Position numbers and translations under genes: made by a program | The notes under the pieces: model-generated | What the model was told of the DNA's origin: nothing | Database searches by the model: none | The model's input: the letters and a program-made list of their open reading frames with translations, nothing else | NCBI RefSeq assembly: GCF_004118635.1 | Contig: NZ_SDGU01000005.1 | Span: 34,374-98,373 of the forward strand | Source of the DNA: Chlorobaculum sp. 24CR | GTDB taxonomy: Bacteria; Bacteroidota; Chlorobiia; Chlorobiales; Chlorobiaceae | DNA length: 64,000 nt | Direction of reading: 5' to 3' | In this document: one piece after another, positions 19,545 through 28,079 of the stretch | Layout: the number at the start of each line of letters is the position of its first letter | Numbering within the stretch: position 1 is the first letter of the stretch

Positions 19545-20750
19545 GTGAAAAAAATCGGAATTCTTACAAGCGGCGGCGACTGCGGCGGCCTGAACGCCGT
19601 CATCAAGGGCGCCGCGCTCATGGCCCTGAACAAGGACCTTGAGCTCTATGTGATCCCCAACGGCTACGCCGGACTGTACAACCTCCTGAACCAGGACAGA
19701 CTGGTGAGATTCGACGAGGCCCGCCTCGACCAGTTCGAGGCAAGTTTCGCCGGTTCGGAAGCGGGCCATTCGCGGGTGAAAATCAAGGCGATCAGCAATC
19801 CCGACAAATACAACCGCATCAAGGTCGGCATGAAAAAGTTCGATCTCGACGCGCTCATCATCAGCGGCGGCGACGACTCCGGCAGCGTGATGATCGACCT
19901 GAACCAGAACGGTGTGCAGTGCATCCACTGCCCGAAAACGATGGACCTCGACTTGCAAACCTACTCGGTCGGCGGCGACTCGACCATCAACCGCATCGCC
20001 CAGTTCGTCGAGGATCTGAAGACCACCGGACGTACCCACAACCGCGTACTCGTCACCGAGGTGTTCGGGCGCTACGCCGGTCACACGGCCTTCCGCAGCG
20101 GCGTGGCCGCCGAGGCGGACTGCATCCTGATTCCGGAAATTCCGGTGGACTGGGATGTGGTCTATGAACACGTTGTCGAGCGCTTCACCCGCCGCATCCG
20201 CCAGAGCGACGTGCACAGCGGCACCTACACCATCGTGGTGGCCGAAGGCATGAAGAACGCCGACGGCACCGACATCGTCGATGAGTCGGCGGGCATCGAT
20301 GCCTTCGGTCACAAAAAGCTGGCTGGCGCGGGCAAATACGTCTGCCAGGAGATCAAGCGACGCTTCAAGTCTGACCCCCGGATGCCGCTCTTCATGAAGG
20401 AGACCGGCATGTTCGTCGAGGGGATTTATGAAATTCCGGAGGTTCGCGAAGTGCATCCGGGCCACCTGGTGCGCGCCGGACACTCCTCGGCCTACGACAT
20501 CAACTTCGGCTTCGAGGCTGGCGCGGCGGCGGTGCTGCTCTTGCTCGAAGGCAAAACCGGCGTGACCATTTCAAGGGTCAAGGGACGCAAGGTCGAGTAC
20601 ATCGAAGCCTCAAAGGCGATCGAACAGCGCTACGTCGATCTCGACCAGGTCGCCATGTACGAATCGCTCGGCACCTGCTTCGGCAGACCTCCGGTCGAGT
20701 ACGAACCGATCCTGCGCGAAGTTGAAGGCGTCTATGAGCGGATTTACTGA
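19545..20750 (+). CDS. pfkA: Phosphofructokinase family, residues favour PPi dependence
   Basis: This 401-residue enzyme of the PfkA family phosphorylates fructose-6-phosphate. Motifs: GILTSGGDCGGLN (6-17), SGGDDSGS (107-114), PKTMDLD with catalytic D134, and EVFGRYAGHTAFRSG. Two family determinants point to pyrophosphate as donor: D111 where ATP enzymes have Gly (GGDG), and K131 where ATP enzymes have Gly (PGTIDND). PPi enzymes are reversible and can serve gluconeogenesis, which suits an autotroph. The L135 in MDLD (usually N) is atypical. The PPi assignment is inferred from these residues only. Confidence 0.85.
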   Translation: MKKIGILTSGGDCGGLNAVIKGAALMALNKDLELYVIPNGYAGLYNLLNQDRLVRFDEARLDQFEASFAGSEAGHSRVKIKAISNPDKYNRIKVGMKKFDLDALIISGGDDSGSVMIDLNQNGVQCIHCPKTMDLDLQTYSVGGDSTINRIAQFVEDLKTTGRTHNRVLVTEVFGRYAGHTAFRSGVAAEADCILIPEIPVDWDVVYEHVVERFTRRIRQSDVHSGTYTIVVAEGMKNADGTDIVDESAGIDAFGHKKLAGAGKYVCQEIKRRFKSDPRMPLFMKETGMFVEGIYEIPEVREVHPGHLVRAGHSSAYDINFGFEAGAAAVLLLLEGKTGVTISRVKGRKVEYIEASKAIEQRYVDLDQVAMYESLGTCFGRPPVEYEPILREVEGVYERIY

Positions 20751-20756
20751 AGAATA

Positions 20757-20820
20757 GTTGACCAAGCGGGCTTGGTGGACAAAGAATTTTTCTTCCGTCC
20801 ACCAAGCCCGCACTCCACTG
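20757..20820. repeat. Period-9 repeat forming a 15-bp perfect hairpin
   Basis: GTTGACCAA, GCGGGCTTG and GTGGACAAA run from 20757; after a 13-nt spacer GTCCACCAA, GCCCGCACT and CCACTG follow. GCGGGCTTGGTGGAC (20766-20780) and its reverse complement (20797-20811) form a perfect 15-bp stem. It starts 6 bp after the phosphofructokinase stop and probably shapes the 3' end of that transcript. Confidence 0.8.
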
Positions 20821-20905
20821 ACGCCCTCGCTCAAATTAGCTCCTCCCCGCTTTCAAAAAATCCAAAACAGACTATCTTAGAAGAAAAATTCTTTACCGTT
20901 TTTTT

Positions 20906-21050
20906 CAGGGCGGCTCTAAAAAGTGTCATGAGCGGCCCGAGTGCAAGGCGGCTGGAGCGCAGAAACCGGAGCGTACTTACAGTACGTGAGGATTTCGAGC
21001 ACCACCCAACGCAGCAATCGGATCGCGCAATAAGTTTTTAGAGAGGCCCT
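20906..21050. mobile_element. MITE-like element, copy 1 (145 bp)
   Basis: The ends AGGGCGGCTCTAAAAAG (20906-20922) and CTTTTTAGAGAGGCCCT-like sequence (21031-21050) are imperfect inverted repeats. The interior contains GTGTCATGAGCGG and a palindromic GTACTTACAGTAC. It has no coding capacity. Shared end sequences occur at 24939-25040 and 59757-59853, so it is a small dispersed family. It lies 20 bp before ilvE, so it may contribute to that gene's leader. Confidence 0.6.
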
Positions 21051-21070
21051 TCACTCAATTCCATCTGTTC

Positions 21071-21982
21071 ATGTACAACTCGCTTAAAATATGGATGAAC
21101 GGCGAACTGGTTGACTGGAGTGATGCCAAAATCCACGTCATGTCCCACGTCGCCCACTATGGTTCATCGACCTTCGAGGGCATACGCTGTTACGATACCG
21201 CCAAAGGCTCGGCGCTGCTCTTCCTCGATGAACATGTCCGCCGCCTCTGGGAGTCGTCGAAAATCTACCGCATAGAAATTCCCTATTCGGAAACCGAGAT
21301 CAAGGACGCCATTATCACCACCATCAAGACGAACAACCACAAAGCCTGCTACGTCCGTCCGCTGGTTTTCCGCGGCCAGGGCGCGCTTGGCGTCAATCCG
21401 CACCGGGCCTCCATCGAGGTCGCCATCGCGACCTGGGAGTGGGGAACCTACCTCGGCGAGGATGTGCTCGAAAACGGCGTGGATGTCAAGGTCTCCTCAT
21501 GGCACCGGCTCGCGCCGAACACCCTGCCTTCATGGGCAAAAGCTGGCGGCAACTACATGAACTCCCAGCTCATCAAAATGGAGGCCATCTCGGACGGTTA
21601 CGCCGAAGGGCTGGCGCTCGACCACAACGGCTACGTTGCCGAGGGCAGTGGCGAAAACATCTTTGTCGTCCGGCACAACATCATCTACACGCCGCTGGCC
21701 GCGCAGTCGATTCTGCCGGGATTCACCCGCCATGCGGTGATGCACATCGCAAAGGAACTTGGCTACGAAGTTCGCGAAACGCTCATTCCGCGCGAGGCGC
21801 TCTACATCGCCGACGAAATCTTTTTAACCGGCACGGCTGCCGAGATCACCCCGGTCAGAAGCGTGGACAAGTACCCGATCGGCAACGAACGCCGCGGCCC
21901 GGTCACCGAAGCGTTGCAGCACGAGTATCTCAAAATCGTCCACAGCGGAGAAGATTCGTACAACTGGCTGACTTTCATTTGA
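21071..21982 (+). CDS. ilvE: Branched-chain amino acid aminotransferase
   Basis: IlvE transaminates the keto acids of leucine, isoleucine and valine. The 303-residue class IV PLP enzyme starts MYNSLKIWMNGELVDWSDAK, has VRPLVFRGQGALGVNP, the lysine region SWAKAGGNYMNSQLIKMEA, and EGSGENIFVV followed by ILPGFTRHAVM. Length and motifs are standard. holB follows after 10 bp, so the two likely share a transcript. Confidence 0.95.
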   Translation: MYNSLKIWMNGELVDWSDAKIHVMSHVAHYGSSTFEGIRCYDTAKGSALLFLDEHVRRLWESSKIYRIEIPYSETEIKDAIITTIKTNNHKACYVRPLVFRGQGALGVNPHRASIEVAIATWEWGTYLGEDVLENGVDVKVSSWHRLAPNTLPSWAKAGGNYMNSQLIKMEAISDGYAEGLALDHNGYVAEGSGENIFVVRHNIIYTPLAAQSILPGFTRHAVMHIAKELGYEVRETLIPREALYIADEIFLTGTAAEITPVRSVDKYPIGNERRGPVTEALQHEYLKIVHSGEDSYNWLTFI

Positions 21983-21992
21983 ACGGCAAGGC

Positions 21993-23162
21993 ATGAGCTG
22001 GCAAAGTATTATCGGCCACGAACCCCAGCTCCGGGTGCTGAAAACGGCGCTCGGAGCCAAACGTCTGGCTCATGCCTATCTCTTTGCCGGGCCTGAAGGT
22101 TCGGGCAAGGAGACGGTGGCGTTTGAACTCGCCAAAATCCTCAACTGCCGGAGTTTCCGTGACTTGCCGGGCGAAGGCTCGTGCGGCGAGTGCGAAAGCT
22201 GCCGCCAGGCCGACCGGCTCATGCACCCCAACATCGAGTACCTCTTCCCTGTCGAAGCGGCCCTGCTCGAAACCATCGATCCGTCCAAAAAAGAGAACAA
22301 AAAGCTCACCGAAGCGCGGGAGCGTTACGAAGCGCTGCTCGGCGAAAAACGGCGGAACCCGTTCTTCACGCCCGCCATGGAGCGCTCGATGGGCATTCTG
22401 ACCGAGCAGGTGGTGATGTTGCAGCACAAGGCCTCGCTCGCCCCGCGCGACGGCGGCAAGAAGGTGTTCATCATCTCGCAGGCGGAGCGCTTGCACCCGA
22501 CGGCGGCCAACAAGTTGCTCAAACTGCTCGAAGAGCCACCGGCGCACGTGGTGTTCGTGCTGGTCTCGTCGCGCCCGGAATCGGTGCTTCCCACCATCCG
22601 CTCGCGCTGCCAGCTCCTGAACTTCGCCCGCCCGCGCCCGGCGGAGATCGAAGCATGGATAGCGAAACGCGCCCCGCAGCTCGACGAAACCGGACGGCGC
22701 TTCATCGTCAGCCTTTCTCGCGGCAACCTCTCCAGCGCGCTCGAACTGATCGAAGCCGAAACCGGCGACGGAGCCGCCCCGGCGGTGGTCGGCATCCGCA
22801 ACAAAGCGATCGACTACCTCCGCAACGTTCTCGTCCCCGCGAAGTTCCACGAAGCGATCGGCGCGTGCGAAGAGCTGTCGAAAAGCTCCACGCGCACCGA
22901 ACAGCTCATCTTCCTCGATGCCCTGCTGCTTTTCTTCCAGGACGTCACCCGCCGCGCCATCGACCCCGCCTTCCCGGAACTCAACAACCCCGACATCGCG
23001 GAGAACACCAACCGCTTCGTCAAAGCCTTCCCCAACCGCGACCTCTACCAAGCCTCGACGGCCATCGAAGAGGCCATGCGCGCCATCAACCGCAACGCCA
23101 GCGTGATTCTGGTGCTGGCTGGTTTGACAGCGGAGTTGCGGGGGATTTTGCAGGCGAAGTAA
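21993..23162 (+). CDS. holB: DNA polymerase III, delta-prime subunit
   Basis: This 389-residue AAA+ clamp-loader protein has the RFC/DnaX fold: AYLFAGPEGSGKETVA, a zinc-module region with cysteines in GEGSCGECESC, an insert of about 50 charged residues (ETIDPSKKENKKLTEARERY), then VFIISQAERLHPTAANKLLK and a sensor-1 region (VSSRPESVLPTIRSRCQ). The P-loop and SRC motif overlap with DnaX, but the length and the absence of a DnaX tail favour delta-prime. It helps load the beta sliding clamp. Confidence 0.85.
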   Translation: MSWQSIIGHEPQLRVLKTALGAKRLAHAYLFAGPEGSGKETVAFELAKILNCRSFRDLPGEGSCGECESCRQADRLMHPNIEYLFPVEAALLETIDPSKKENKKLTEARERYEALLGEKRRNPFFTPAMERSMGILTEQVVMLQHKASLAPRDGGKKVFIISQAERLHPTAANKLLKLLEEPPAHVVFVLVSSRPESVLPTIRSRCQLLNFARPRPAEIEAWIAKRAPQLDETGRRFIVSLSRGNLSSALELIEAETGDGAAPAVVGIRNKAIDYLRNVLVPAKFHEAIGACEELSKSSTRTEQLIFLDALLLFFQDVTRRAIDPAFPELNNPDIAENTNRFVKAFPNRDLYQASTAIEEAMRAINRNASVILVLAGLTAELRGILQAK

Positions 23163-23195
23163 CAAGCAGGCAGTATCCGTCTTCAGCTCTTTTTC

Positions 23196-23240
23196 GTATA
23201 GGACTTATAGGTCGTATAGGACTTATAAGACCTATAGGTA
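23196..23240. repeat. Period-9 repeat, TATA/GAC type
   Basis: GTATAGGAC, TTATAGGTC, GTATAGGAC, TTATAAGAC and CTATAGGTA run in perfect 9-bp register. The array is partly self-complementary (TATAGGTC with GACCTATA). It lies in the convergent gap between holB and cutA. Confidence 0.75.
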
Positions 23241-23250
23241 CGATTCTCCC

Positions 23251-23583
23251 TCACCCCTCCCCCGTCGTGGCATCAAGCCAAGCGAGATACTCCGGCGATC
23301 CGCCGGTGATCGGGAGTTGGATAATCTCCGGCACGTCGTAGGGGTGGTATTCGCGGATGTAGCTTTCGAGCTCGGCATACCGCTTTATCGTGGTTTTGAT
23401 GAAAAGCGACACTTCGTTGTCGTCCTGAATCTGGCCTTCCCAGAAAAAGAAGCTGCTGATGCCGGACAACTGAACGCAGGCGGCAAGCCGGTTTTCGAGA
23501 ATGCCACGGGCCAGCTTTTCAGCCTCCTCCCGCTCAGGTACCGTTGTGATGACCATGCAGTAGCCACTCTCGTTCTGTTCCAT
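23251..23583 (-). CDS. cutA: CutA-family protein
   Basis: This 110-residue protein matches the trimeric CutA1 family: MVITTVPEREEAEKLARGIL, ENRLAACVQL, SFFFWEGQIQDDNEVSLFIKT, and EYHPYDVPEIIQLPI. CutA was linked to divalent-cation tolerance in E. coli, but its biochemical role is not settled. Length and motifs are standard. It stands alone on the minus strand facing holB. Confidence 0.94.
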   Translation of the reverse strand: MEQNESGYCMVITTVPEREEAEKLARGILENRLAACVQLSGISSFFFWEGQIQDDNEVSLFIKTTIKRYAELESYIREYHPYDVPEIIQLPITGGSPEYLAWLDATTGEG

Positions 23584-23648
23584 GCTTGTTCCTGCTTTTG
23601 ATTTTGCTGTTCGTCAAAACTGACGGGCCCTGACGCCTATTCGAAGAA

Positions 23649-23719
23649 GGGCAACCGCGAGGGTTGCCCCTACGGTACACCTCTCCCCAACTATCAACTA
23701 TCAACTATCAATTATCAAT
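23649..23719. repeat. GGGnnnn hairpin plus short ATCAACT tandem array
   Basis: GGGCAACC-GCGA-GGGTTGCCC-CTAC (23649-23673) is a hairpin of the 594-616 family. It is followed by repeated ACTATCAA units (about 23690-23715, period 8) leading up to the stop codon of the converging peptidase gene. The latter resembles the ATCATTCATCATTCG run at 658-672. Confidence 0.45.
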
Positions 23720-24814
23720 TCACAACTCAATCAAATCCTTCGTGAACCGCTGCAACGGCTCCGCACCGTCGGGGCCAAGCGTCACCATGTCTTCGATGCG
23801 GACGCCGAAGCGGCCCGGCAGGTAGATGCCCGGCTCGATGGTGAAAACGGCGCCTTCGCGCAGCGCGCCAACGGAAGCCGTACCGACTCGCGGGGCTTCG
23901 TGCACTTCGACGCCGACGCCGTGGCCGAGGCCGTGGCCAAACGCTTCTCCGTAACCTGCGGCGGCGATGAAGTTGCGCACTTCGGCGTCGAGGTCGCGGG
24001 CGGCCATGCCCGCCTTCGCCGCGTCGATACCAAGCTGCTGCGCCTCCCGGACGATGCGATAGACCTGGCGCTGCTCGTCGGACACCTTGCCGAAGGCGAC
24101 CGTGCGGGTCTGGTCGGAGGCGTAGCCATCGACGACGCACCCCATGTCGATGACGATGAGCGAGCCTGGCTCGAACTCGGCGGCAGTCGGTTTGGCGTGA
24201 GGCATCGCGCCGTGCGCGCCTCCGGCCACGATTGGCTCGAACGAGTCCCCTTCCGCGCCGAGCTTGCGGTGGCCGTAGGTGATTTCGGCGGCGAGGTCGA
24301 TTTCGGTGACGCCGGGGCCGATCATGCCGATCACCGCTTCGAGCACGCTCTCGCTCAGCTCGACGGCACGGCGCATCCGGTCAAGTTCGGCGACGTGCTT
24401 GATTTCGCGAAACTCGTCGAAGAATGACGACACCGGCGAGAACTCGCGGTTGCCGAGCTTCTCCGAAAGCTGGCGCATCTCGTGCCAGGTGACGTGGTCG
24501 GCCTGCAACGCCATCTTGTCGCCAAGCCGGAACGAACCCGACGCCAGCTCTGTGGCGAGCGCGTCCTTGAGAATCACCGTGGCGATGCCGCTCGTCTCCC
24601 GGCGCACCTGCTCCTGGTAGCGGAAATCGGTGAAAAGCACGGCGGTCGCGTCTCCGGCAAAAAGCAGTTTGGCGTACGAGCCGCTGAAACCGGTCAGCCA
24701 TCGGATAGTCGGCAGATCGGTCACGAGAAGCGAGTCCAATCCGGCGGAGGACAGTTTTCTGAAAATTTTTGCGCGCAGGCTGCTGCGGTATGCGTGAAGA
24801 AGGTCGTGCGCCAT
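23720..24814 (-). CDS. M24-family metallopeptidase (Xaa-Pro aminopeptidase type)
   Basis: This 364-residue protein has a creatinase-like N-terminal domain (about 1-130) and a pita-bread catalytic domain. The five metal ligands are present: D in VIDMGCVVDG, D in YASDQTRTV, H in GHGLGHGVG, E in FTIEPGIYLPG, and E in VRIEDMV. It likely removes N-terminal residues preceding proline (PepP/PepQ-like); aminopeptidase versus dipeptidase cannot be decided from sequence. Confidence 0.9.
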   Translation of the reverse strand: MAHDLLHAYRSSLRAKIFRKLSSAGLDSLLVTDLPTIRWLTGFSGSYAKLLFAGDATAVLFTDFRYQEQVRRETSGIATVILKDALATELASGSFRLGDKMALQADHVTWHEMRQLSEKLGNREFSPVSSFFDEFREIKHVAELDRMRRAVELSESVLEAVIGMIGPGVTEIDLAAEITYGHRKLGAEGDSFEPIVAGGAHGAMPHAKPTAAEFEPGSLIVIDMGCVVDGYASDQTRTVAFGKVSDEQRQVYRIVREAQQLGIDAAKAGMAARDLDAEVRNFIAAAGYGEAFGHGLGHGVGVEVHEAPRVGTASVGALREGAVFTIEPGIYLPGRFGVRIEDMVTLGPDGAEPLQRFTKDLIEL

Positions 24815-24938
24815 GAATCGGAAAGCAGGGTGAAAAAATCCTCAACCGCCCGGCAACACCCAGCCGTTTTTTTGGGAACGTGCTTCTGTTGCTAAAAGGG
24901 GCGACAGTTAGTATAATGTAAGCGAATAAATTCTTCCG

Positions 24939-25040
24939 GACGCCTTTAAAACGTGTCATGATGCCGACTTGCCGGACTGGGTTCCGGGCACTGACCAGCC
25001 CCGCCCAAAGCTGACGGGACTGATACGTTTTGAGAGCGCC
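24939..25040. mobile_element. MITE-like element, copy 2 (diverged)
   Basis: GGACGCCTTTAAAACGTGTCA at the left and TGATACGTTTTGAGAGCGCC at the right are imperfect inverted repeats (about 15 of 20 positions). GTGTCATGA is shared with the copy at 20906. It lies immediately before trpD and probably contains or displaces its leader. Confidence 0.5.
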
Positions 25041-25068
25041 ATTCATTTTGATCCCCCATTGCATCACT

Positions 25069-26124
25069 ATGCGTCAACAGGAGATTCTTCAGAAGCTGCT
25101 GGAGGGCAACGACCTTTCCCGGCAGGAGATGGAAACGTGCATGAATTCGATCATGGAGAACCTGTTCTCCGAAGTCGGCGCCGGAGCGATCCTGGCGCTG
25201 TTGCAGAACAAGGGGGTTACTGCCGACGAGGCGATCGGGGCTTGTGAAAGCATCGTCTCGAAGGCCACGCCGGTCAAGCTCGACCCGCAGGCTGTCGATA
25301 CCTGCGGCACGGGGGGCGACCACACAGGCACCTTCAATATTTCCACCGCCGCGGCCTTCATCGCCTGCGGCGCGGGCGTGCCGATAGCCAAGCACGGCAA
25401 CCGCTCGATCACCAGCAAATGCGGCAGCGCCGACGTGCTCGAAGCGCTCGGCTACCGGGTCGATCTTCCGCCCATCGCCACCGAGGAGCTGTTCCGCGAA
25501 ACCGGCTTCGCCTTTCTCTTCGCGCCGCTCTACCATCCGTCGATGAAGGCCGTGGCCTCTATCCGCAAGGAGCTTGGCATCAGGACGATCTTCAACATGC
25601 TCGGCCCGGTCATCAACCCGGCACGGGTGCGGCGGCAGCTCATCGGCGTGTTCGATCCTTCGGTGATGGATATTTACGCCGAGGTGCTCGCGCTTGCCGG
25701 ATGCGACCACGCCATGCTCGTGCACGGCTGCGCGGGCAACGGCATGGGCATGGACGAACCGAGCGTCTGCGGGCCGACTTCGATGATCGAGCTGATCGAC
25801 GGCGAGGTGATTCGCCACACCGTCGAGCCAGAGGAGTTCGGCCTCGGCAGGTGGGCAATCGGCGACCTGGCAGGAGGCGACAGCCGCATCAACGCAGAGA
25901 TCATCCGCGAGATTCTCGACGGCTCGGCGTCGCAAGCCAAAATCGACGCCGCGCTCTTCGCTTCGGCCATAGCCTGCTATGTTTCGGGCATGGCCTCCTG
26001 CATCGACGAGGGCATGAGCATGTCCAAAGGGAGCCTCGAAACCTGCCAGGCGCTGGACAAGATGAAAACGATCATCGAAACGAACCAGCGGCTCGCGCAA
26101 AAATGCGATTCGGCAACAATCTAA
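25069..26124 (+). CDS. trpD: Anthranilate phosphoribosyltransferase
   Basis: TrpD joins anthranilate to PRPP in tryptophan synthesis. The 351-residue protein shows the PRPP-binding loop [38 protein letters not shown], and [17 protein letters not shown] 25069 is chosen over an upstream TTG because the family begins with about this spacing. No other trp gene is in the window. bchG follows 75 bp downstream; chorismate-derived and pigment pathways are otherwise unrelated. Confidence 0.96.
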   Translation: MRQQEILQKLLEGNDLSRQEMETCMNSIMENLFSEVGAGAILALLQNKGVTADEAIGACESIVSKATPVKLDPQAVDTCGTGGDHTGTFNISTAAAFIACGAGVPIAKHGNRSITSKCGSADVLEALGYRVDLPPIATEELFRETGFAFLFAPLYHPSMKAVASIRKELGIRTIFNMLGPVINPARVRRQLIGVFDPSVMDIYAEVLALAGCDHAMLVHGCAGNGMGMDEPSVCGPTSMIELIDGEVIRHTVEPEEFGLGRWAIGDLAGGDSRINAEIIREILDGSASQAKIDAALFASAIACYVSGMASCIDEGMSMSKGSLETCQALDKMKTIIETNQRLAQKCDSATI

Positions 26125-26199
26125 ATGCTTACATTTTTTACCGGAAAACAAGTATTATATTTGCTTTCTGTTTCCAGCCGAAGCAAGAATCTGTAAATC

Positions 26200-27192
26200 A
26201 TGAACGGAAGCGATACGCTCAATCCTGAACTGCACTTGAACATCGACGAGAAACTGCATCAGTCGGGGATCAGCCAGTCCAGACAGAAAATTATCCAGGA
26301 GGCCCTGGAAAATGTCAACCGGCCTGGATTCCGTATCGAGCCATCCGCTATCTTGCCGCTCATGAAGCCGGTCACCTGGTTTCCGCCGATGTGGGCCTTC
26401 GCTTGCGGGGTGGTCTCCACCGGTGAAAGCGTCACGGAGAACATCTCGATCCTCGTCAGGGGCGTCATTCTGGCCGGGCCGCTCATGTGCGCCATGTCGC
26501 AGACCATGAACGACTATTTCGACCGCGAGGTCGATGCCATCAACGAGCCGGAGCGCCCGATTCCGTCCGGCAAAATCTCCAAGCAGGCGAGCTGGCTCAT
26601 CACCTTCGGGCTGATTCTCACCGGTTTTCTGGTCGCCCTGTCGATTCATCCCTACGTGATGGCCATCGCCTTCGTGGGCGTTCTGATGTCACACGCCTAC
26701 TCCGGGCCGCCGATTCGCGCCAAGCGCAACGGCTGGTACGGCAACCTGATCGTGGGCCTGGCCTACGAGGGCGTCGCCTGGCTGACAGGCAGCTTCGCGA
26801 TCACGCAGGGAATCCCCTCGACCGAGTCTATCGCGCTGGCTATCATCTTCTCGCTCGGTGCGCACGGCATCATGACGCTCAACGACTTCAAGTCGGTCGT
26901 GGGCGACAAAATCCGCAAGGTCGCCTCGATTCCGGTACAACTCGGCGAAAAGAACGCCGCCATCCTCGCCTCGGTGGTCATGGATGTCGCCCAGCTCGCG
27001 GCCATCGCGATTCTGGTCACCAAAGGCGCAACCGTCACCACCGCCATCGCCGTCGCCCTCTTGCTCTTCCAGCTCCCGATGCAGAAAATCCTGATCGACA
27101 ACCCCGCCGAAAAAGCGGTCTGGTACAACGCCTTCGGCACCCTGCTCTACGTGCTCTCCATGATGGTCTGCGCTGTCGGTATTCGCCCGTAG
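26200..27192 (+). CDS. bchG: Bacteriochlorophyll synthase (UbiA prenyltransferase, BchG type)
   Basis: This 330-residue membrane enzyme attaches an isoprenoid alcohol to (bacterio)chlorophyllide. It has the UbiA Asp-rich motifs [21 protein letters not shown] (about 107-127) and [14 protein letters not shown] (about 227-240) and eight or nine predicted helices, and the first motif is the ChlG/BchG form. An N-terminal extension of about 50 residues precedes the first helix. Green sulfur bacteria have paralogues for BChl a, BChl c (BchK) and Chl a; I favour BchG from overall resemblance, but the paralogue assignment is uncertain. Confidence 0.85.
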   Translation: MNGSDTLNPELHLNIDEKLHQSGISQSRQKIIQEALENVNRPGFRIEPSAILPLMKPVTWFPPMWAFACGVVSTGESVTENISILVRGVILAGPLMCAMSQTMNDYFDREVDAINEPERPIPSGKISKQASWLITFGLILTGFLVALSIHPYVMAIAFVGVLMSHAYSGPPIRAKRNGWYGNLIVGLAYEGVAWLTGSFAITQGIPSTESIALAIIFSLGAHGIMTLNDFKSVVGDKIRKVASIPVQLGEKNAAILASVVMDVAQLAAIAILVTKGATVTTAIAVALLLFQLPMQKILIDNPAEKAVWYNAFGTLLYVLSMMVCAVGIRP

Positions 27193-27207
27193 GCGTAACC
27201 TCTTCTC

Positions 27208-27247
27208 CTATAGGACGTATAGGACTTATAAGACCTATACGTCCTAT
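27208..27247. repeat. Period-9 repeat, TATA/GAC type, 14-bp hairpin
   Basis: CTATAGGAC, GTATAGGAC, TTATAAGAC, CTATACGTC and CTAT run in 9-bp register. ATAGGACGTATAGG (27210-27223) pairs perfectly with 27234-27247 around a 10-nt loop. It lies 15 bp after the bchG stop and likely marks the 3' end of the trpD-bchG transcript, although the T-tract is weak. Confidence 0.8.
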
Positions 27248-27334
27248 CTCTTCGGAGCAGCACGAAAACCGTTTCGTTTTTACGAACTATTGAGTATCTT
27301 CCGGTTCAATTTTTTAACGCCAATCGATCCAACC

Positions 27335-27553
27335 ATGTCCAAAGTTTGCATACTGACCGGAAAAAGGCCGATATACGGCAACAACGTTTCCCATGCCAAT
27401 AACCACACCCGCACCCGTTTCGAGCCGAATCTGCATACCAAGAGAATCTGGATCGAGGAAGAAAAGCGCTGGGTCAAGGTTCGCCTGACCGCAAAGGCGA
27501 TGAAGATCATGTCCAAGACCGGCACCGCCGAACTGGCCAGGCTTCTGAAGTAA
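27335..27553 (+). CDS. rpmB: 50S ribosomal protein L28
   Basis: This 72-residue protein starts [20 protein letters not shown] and continues [20 protein letters not shown], the standard bacterial L28. It has only one cysteine, so it is a zinc-free form. The ATG at 27335 fits family length. A terminator follows at 27592. Confidence 0.97.
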   Translation: MSKVCILTGKRPIYGNNVSHANNHTRTRFEPNLHTKRIWIEEEKRWVKVRLTAKAMKIMSKTGTAELARLLK

Positions 27554-27591
27554 GCATCGCCAAAAGCGAAGTTTCCCAATTCCTATTTGAC

Positions 27592-27621
27592 AAGGCTCAT
27601 CCACCGGTTGAGCCTTTTTTT
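27592..27621 (+). terminator. Rho-independent terminator between rpmB and rnhA
   Basis: AAGGCTCA-TCCACCGGT-TGAGCC is followed by seven T. It ends only 4 bp before the rnhA start codon. Confidence 0.85.
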
Positions 27622-27625
27622 ATCC

Positions 27626-28066
27626 ATGGAAAAAACCATCACCATCTACACCGACGGCGCATGCAGCGGCAATCCGGGCAAGGGCGGCTGGGGCGCGTTG
27701 CTCATGTACGGCGGCACCCGGAAGGAGATTTCGGGATACGCCCCCGCCACGACCAACAACCGCATGGAGATGATGGCCGCCATCAAGGCGCTTGAAGCCC
27801 TGAAAGAACCTTGCCACGTCGATCTGTACAGTGATTCAGCGTATCTGATCAACGCCATGAACGAAGGGTGGTTGAAGCGCTGGCTGAAAAACGGCTGGAA
27901 AACCGCTTCGAAGAAGCCGGTGGAGAACATCGACCTCTGGCAGGAAATCGTGAAGTTGACTACATTACACCGCGTCACCTTTCACAAAGTCAAGGGCCAC
28001 AGCGACAACCCGCACAACAACCGGTGCGACGAGCTGGCCCGGCTTGCCATCAAGGATAACTCCTAA
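27626..28066 (+). CDS. rnhA: Ribonuclease HI
   Basis: RNase HI degrades RNA in RNA-DNA hybrids. The 146-residue protein has the catalytic carboxylates of the DEDD set: D in IYTDGACSGNPG, E in NNRMEMMAAI, D in LYSDSAYLINA, and D in VKGHSDNPHNNRCDELAR. The ATG lies four bases after the T-tract of the preceding terminator and has no Shine-Dalgarno sequence, so initiation is unusual; no alternative start upstream looks better. Confidence 0.95.
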   Translation: MEKTITIYTDGACSGNPGKGGWGALLMYGGTRKEISGYAPATTNNRMEMMAAIKALEALKEPCHVDLYSDSAYLINAMNEGWLKRWLKNGWKTASKKPVENIDLWQEIVKLTTLHRVTFHKVKGHSDNPHNNRCDELARLAIKDNS

Positions 28067-28079
28067 CTTTTTCTGCCTT

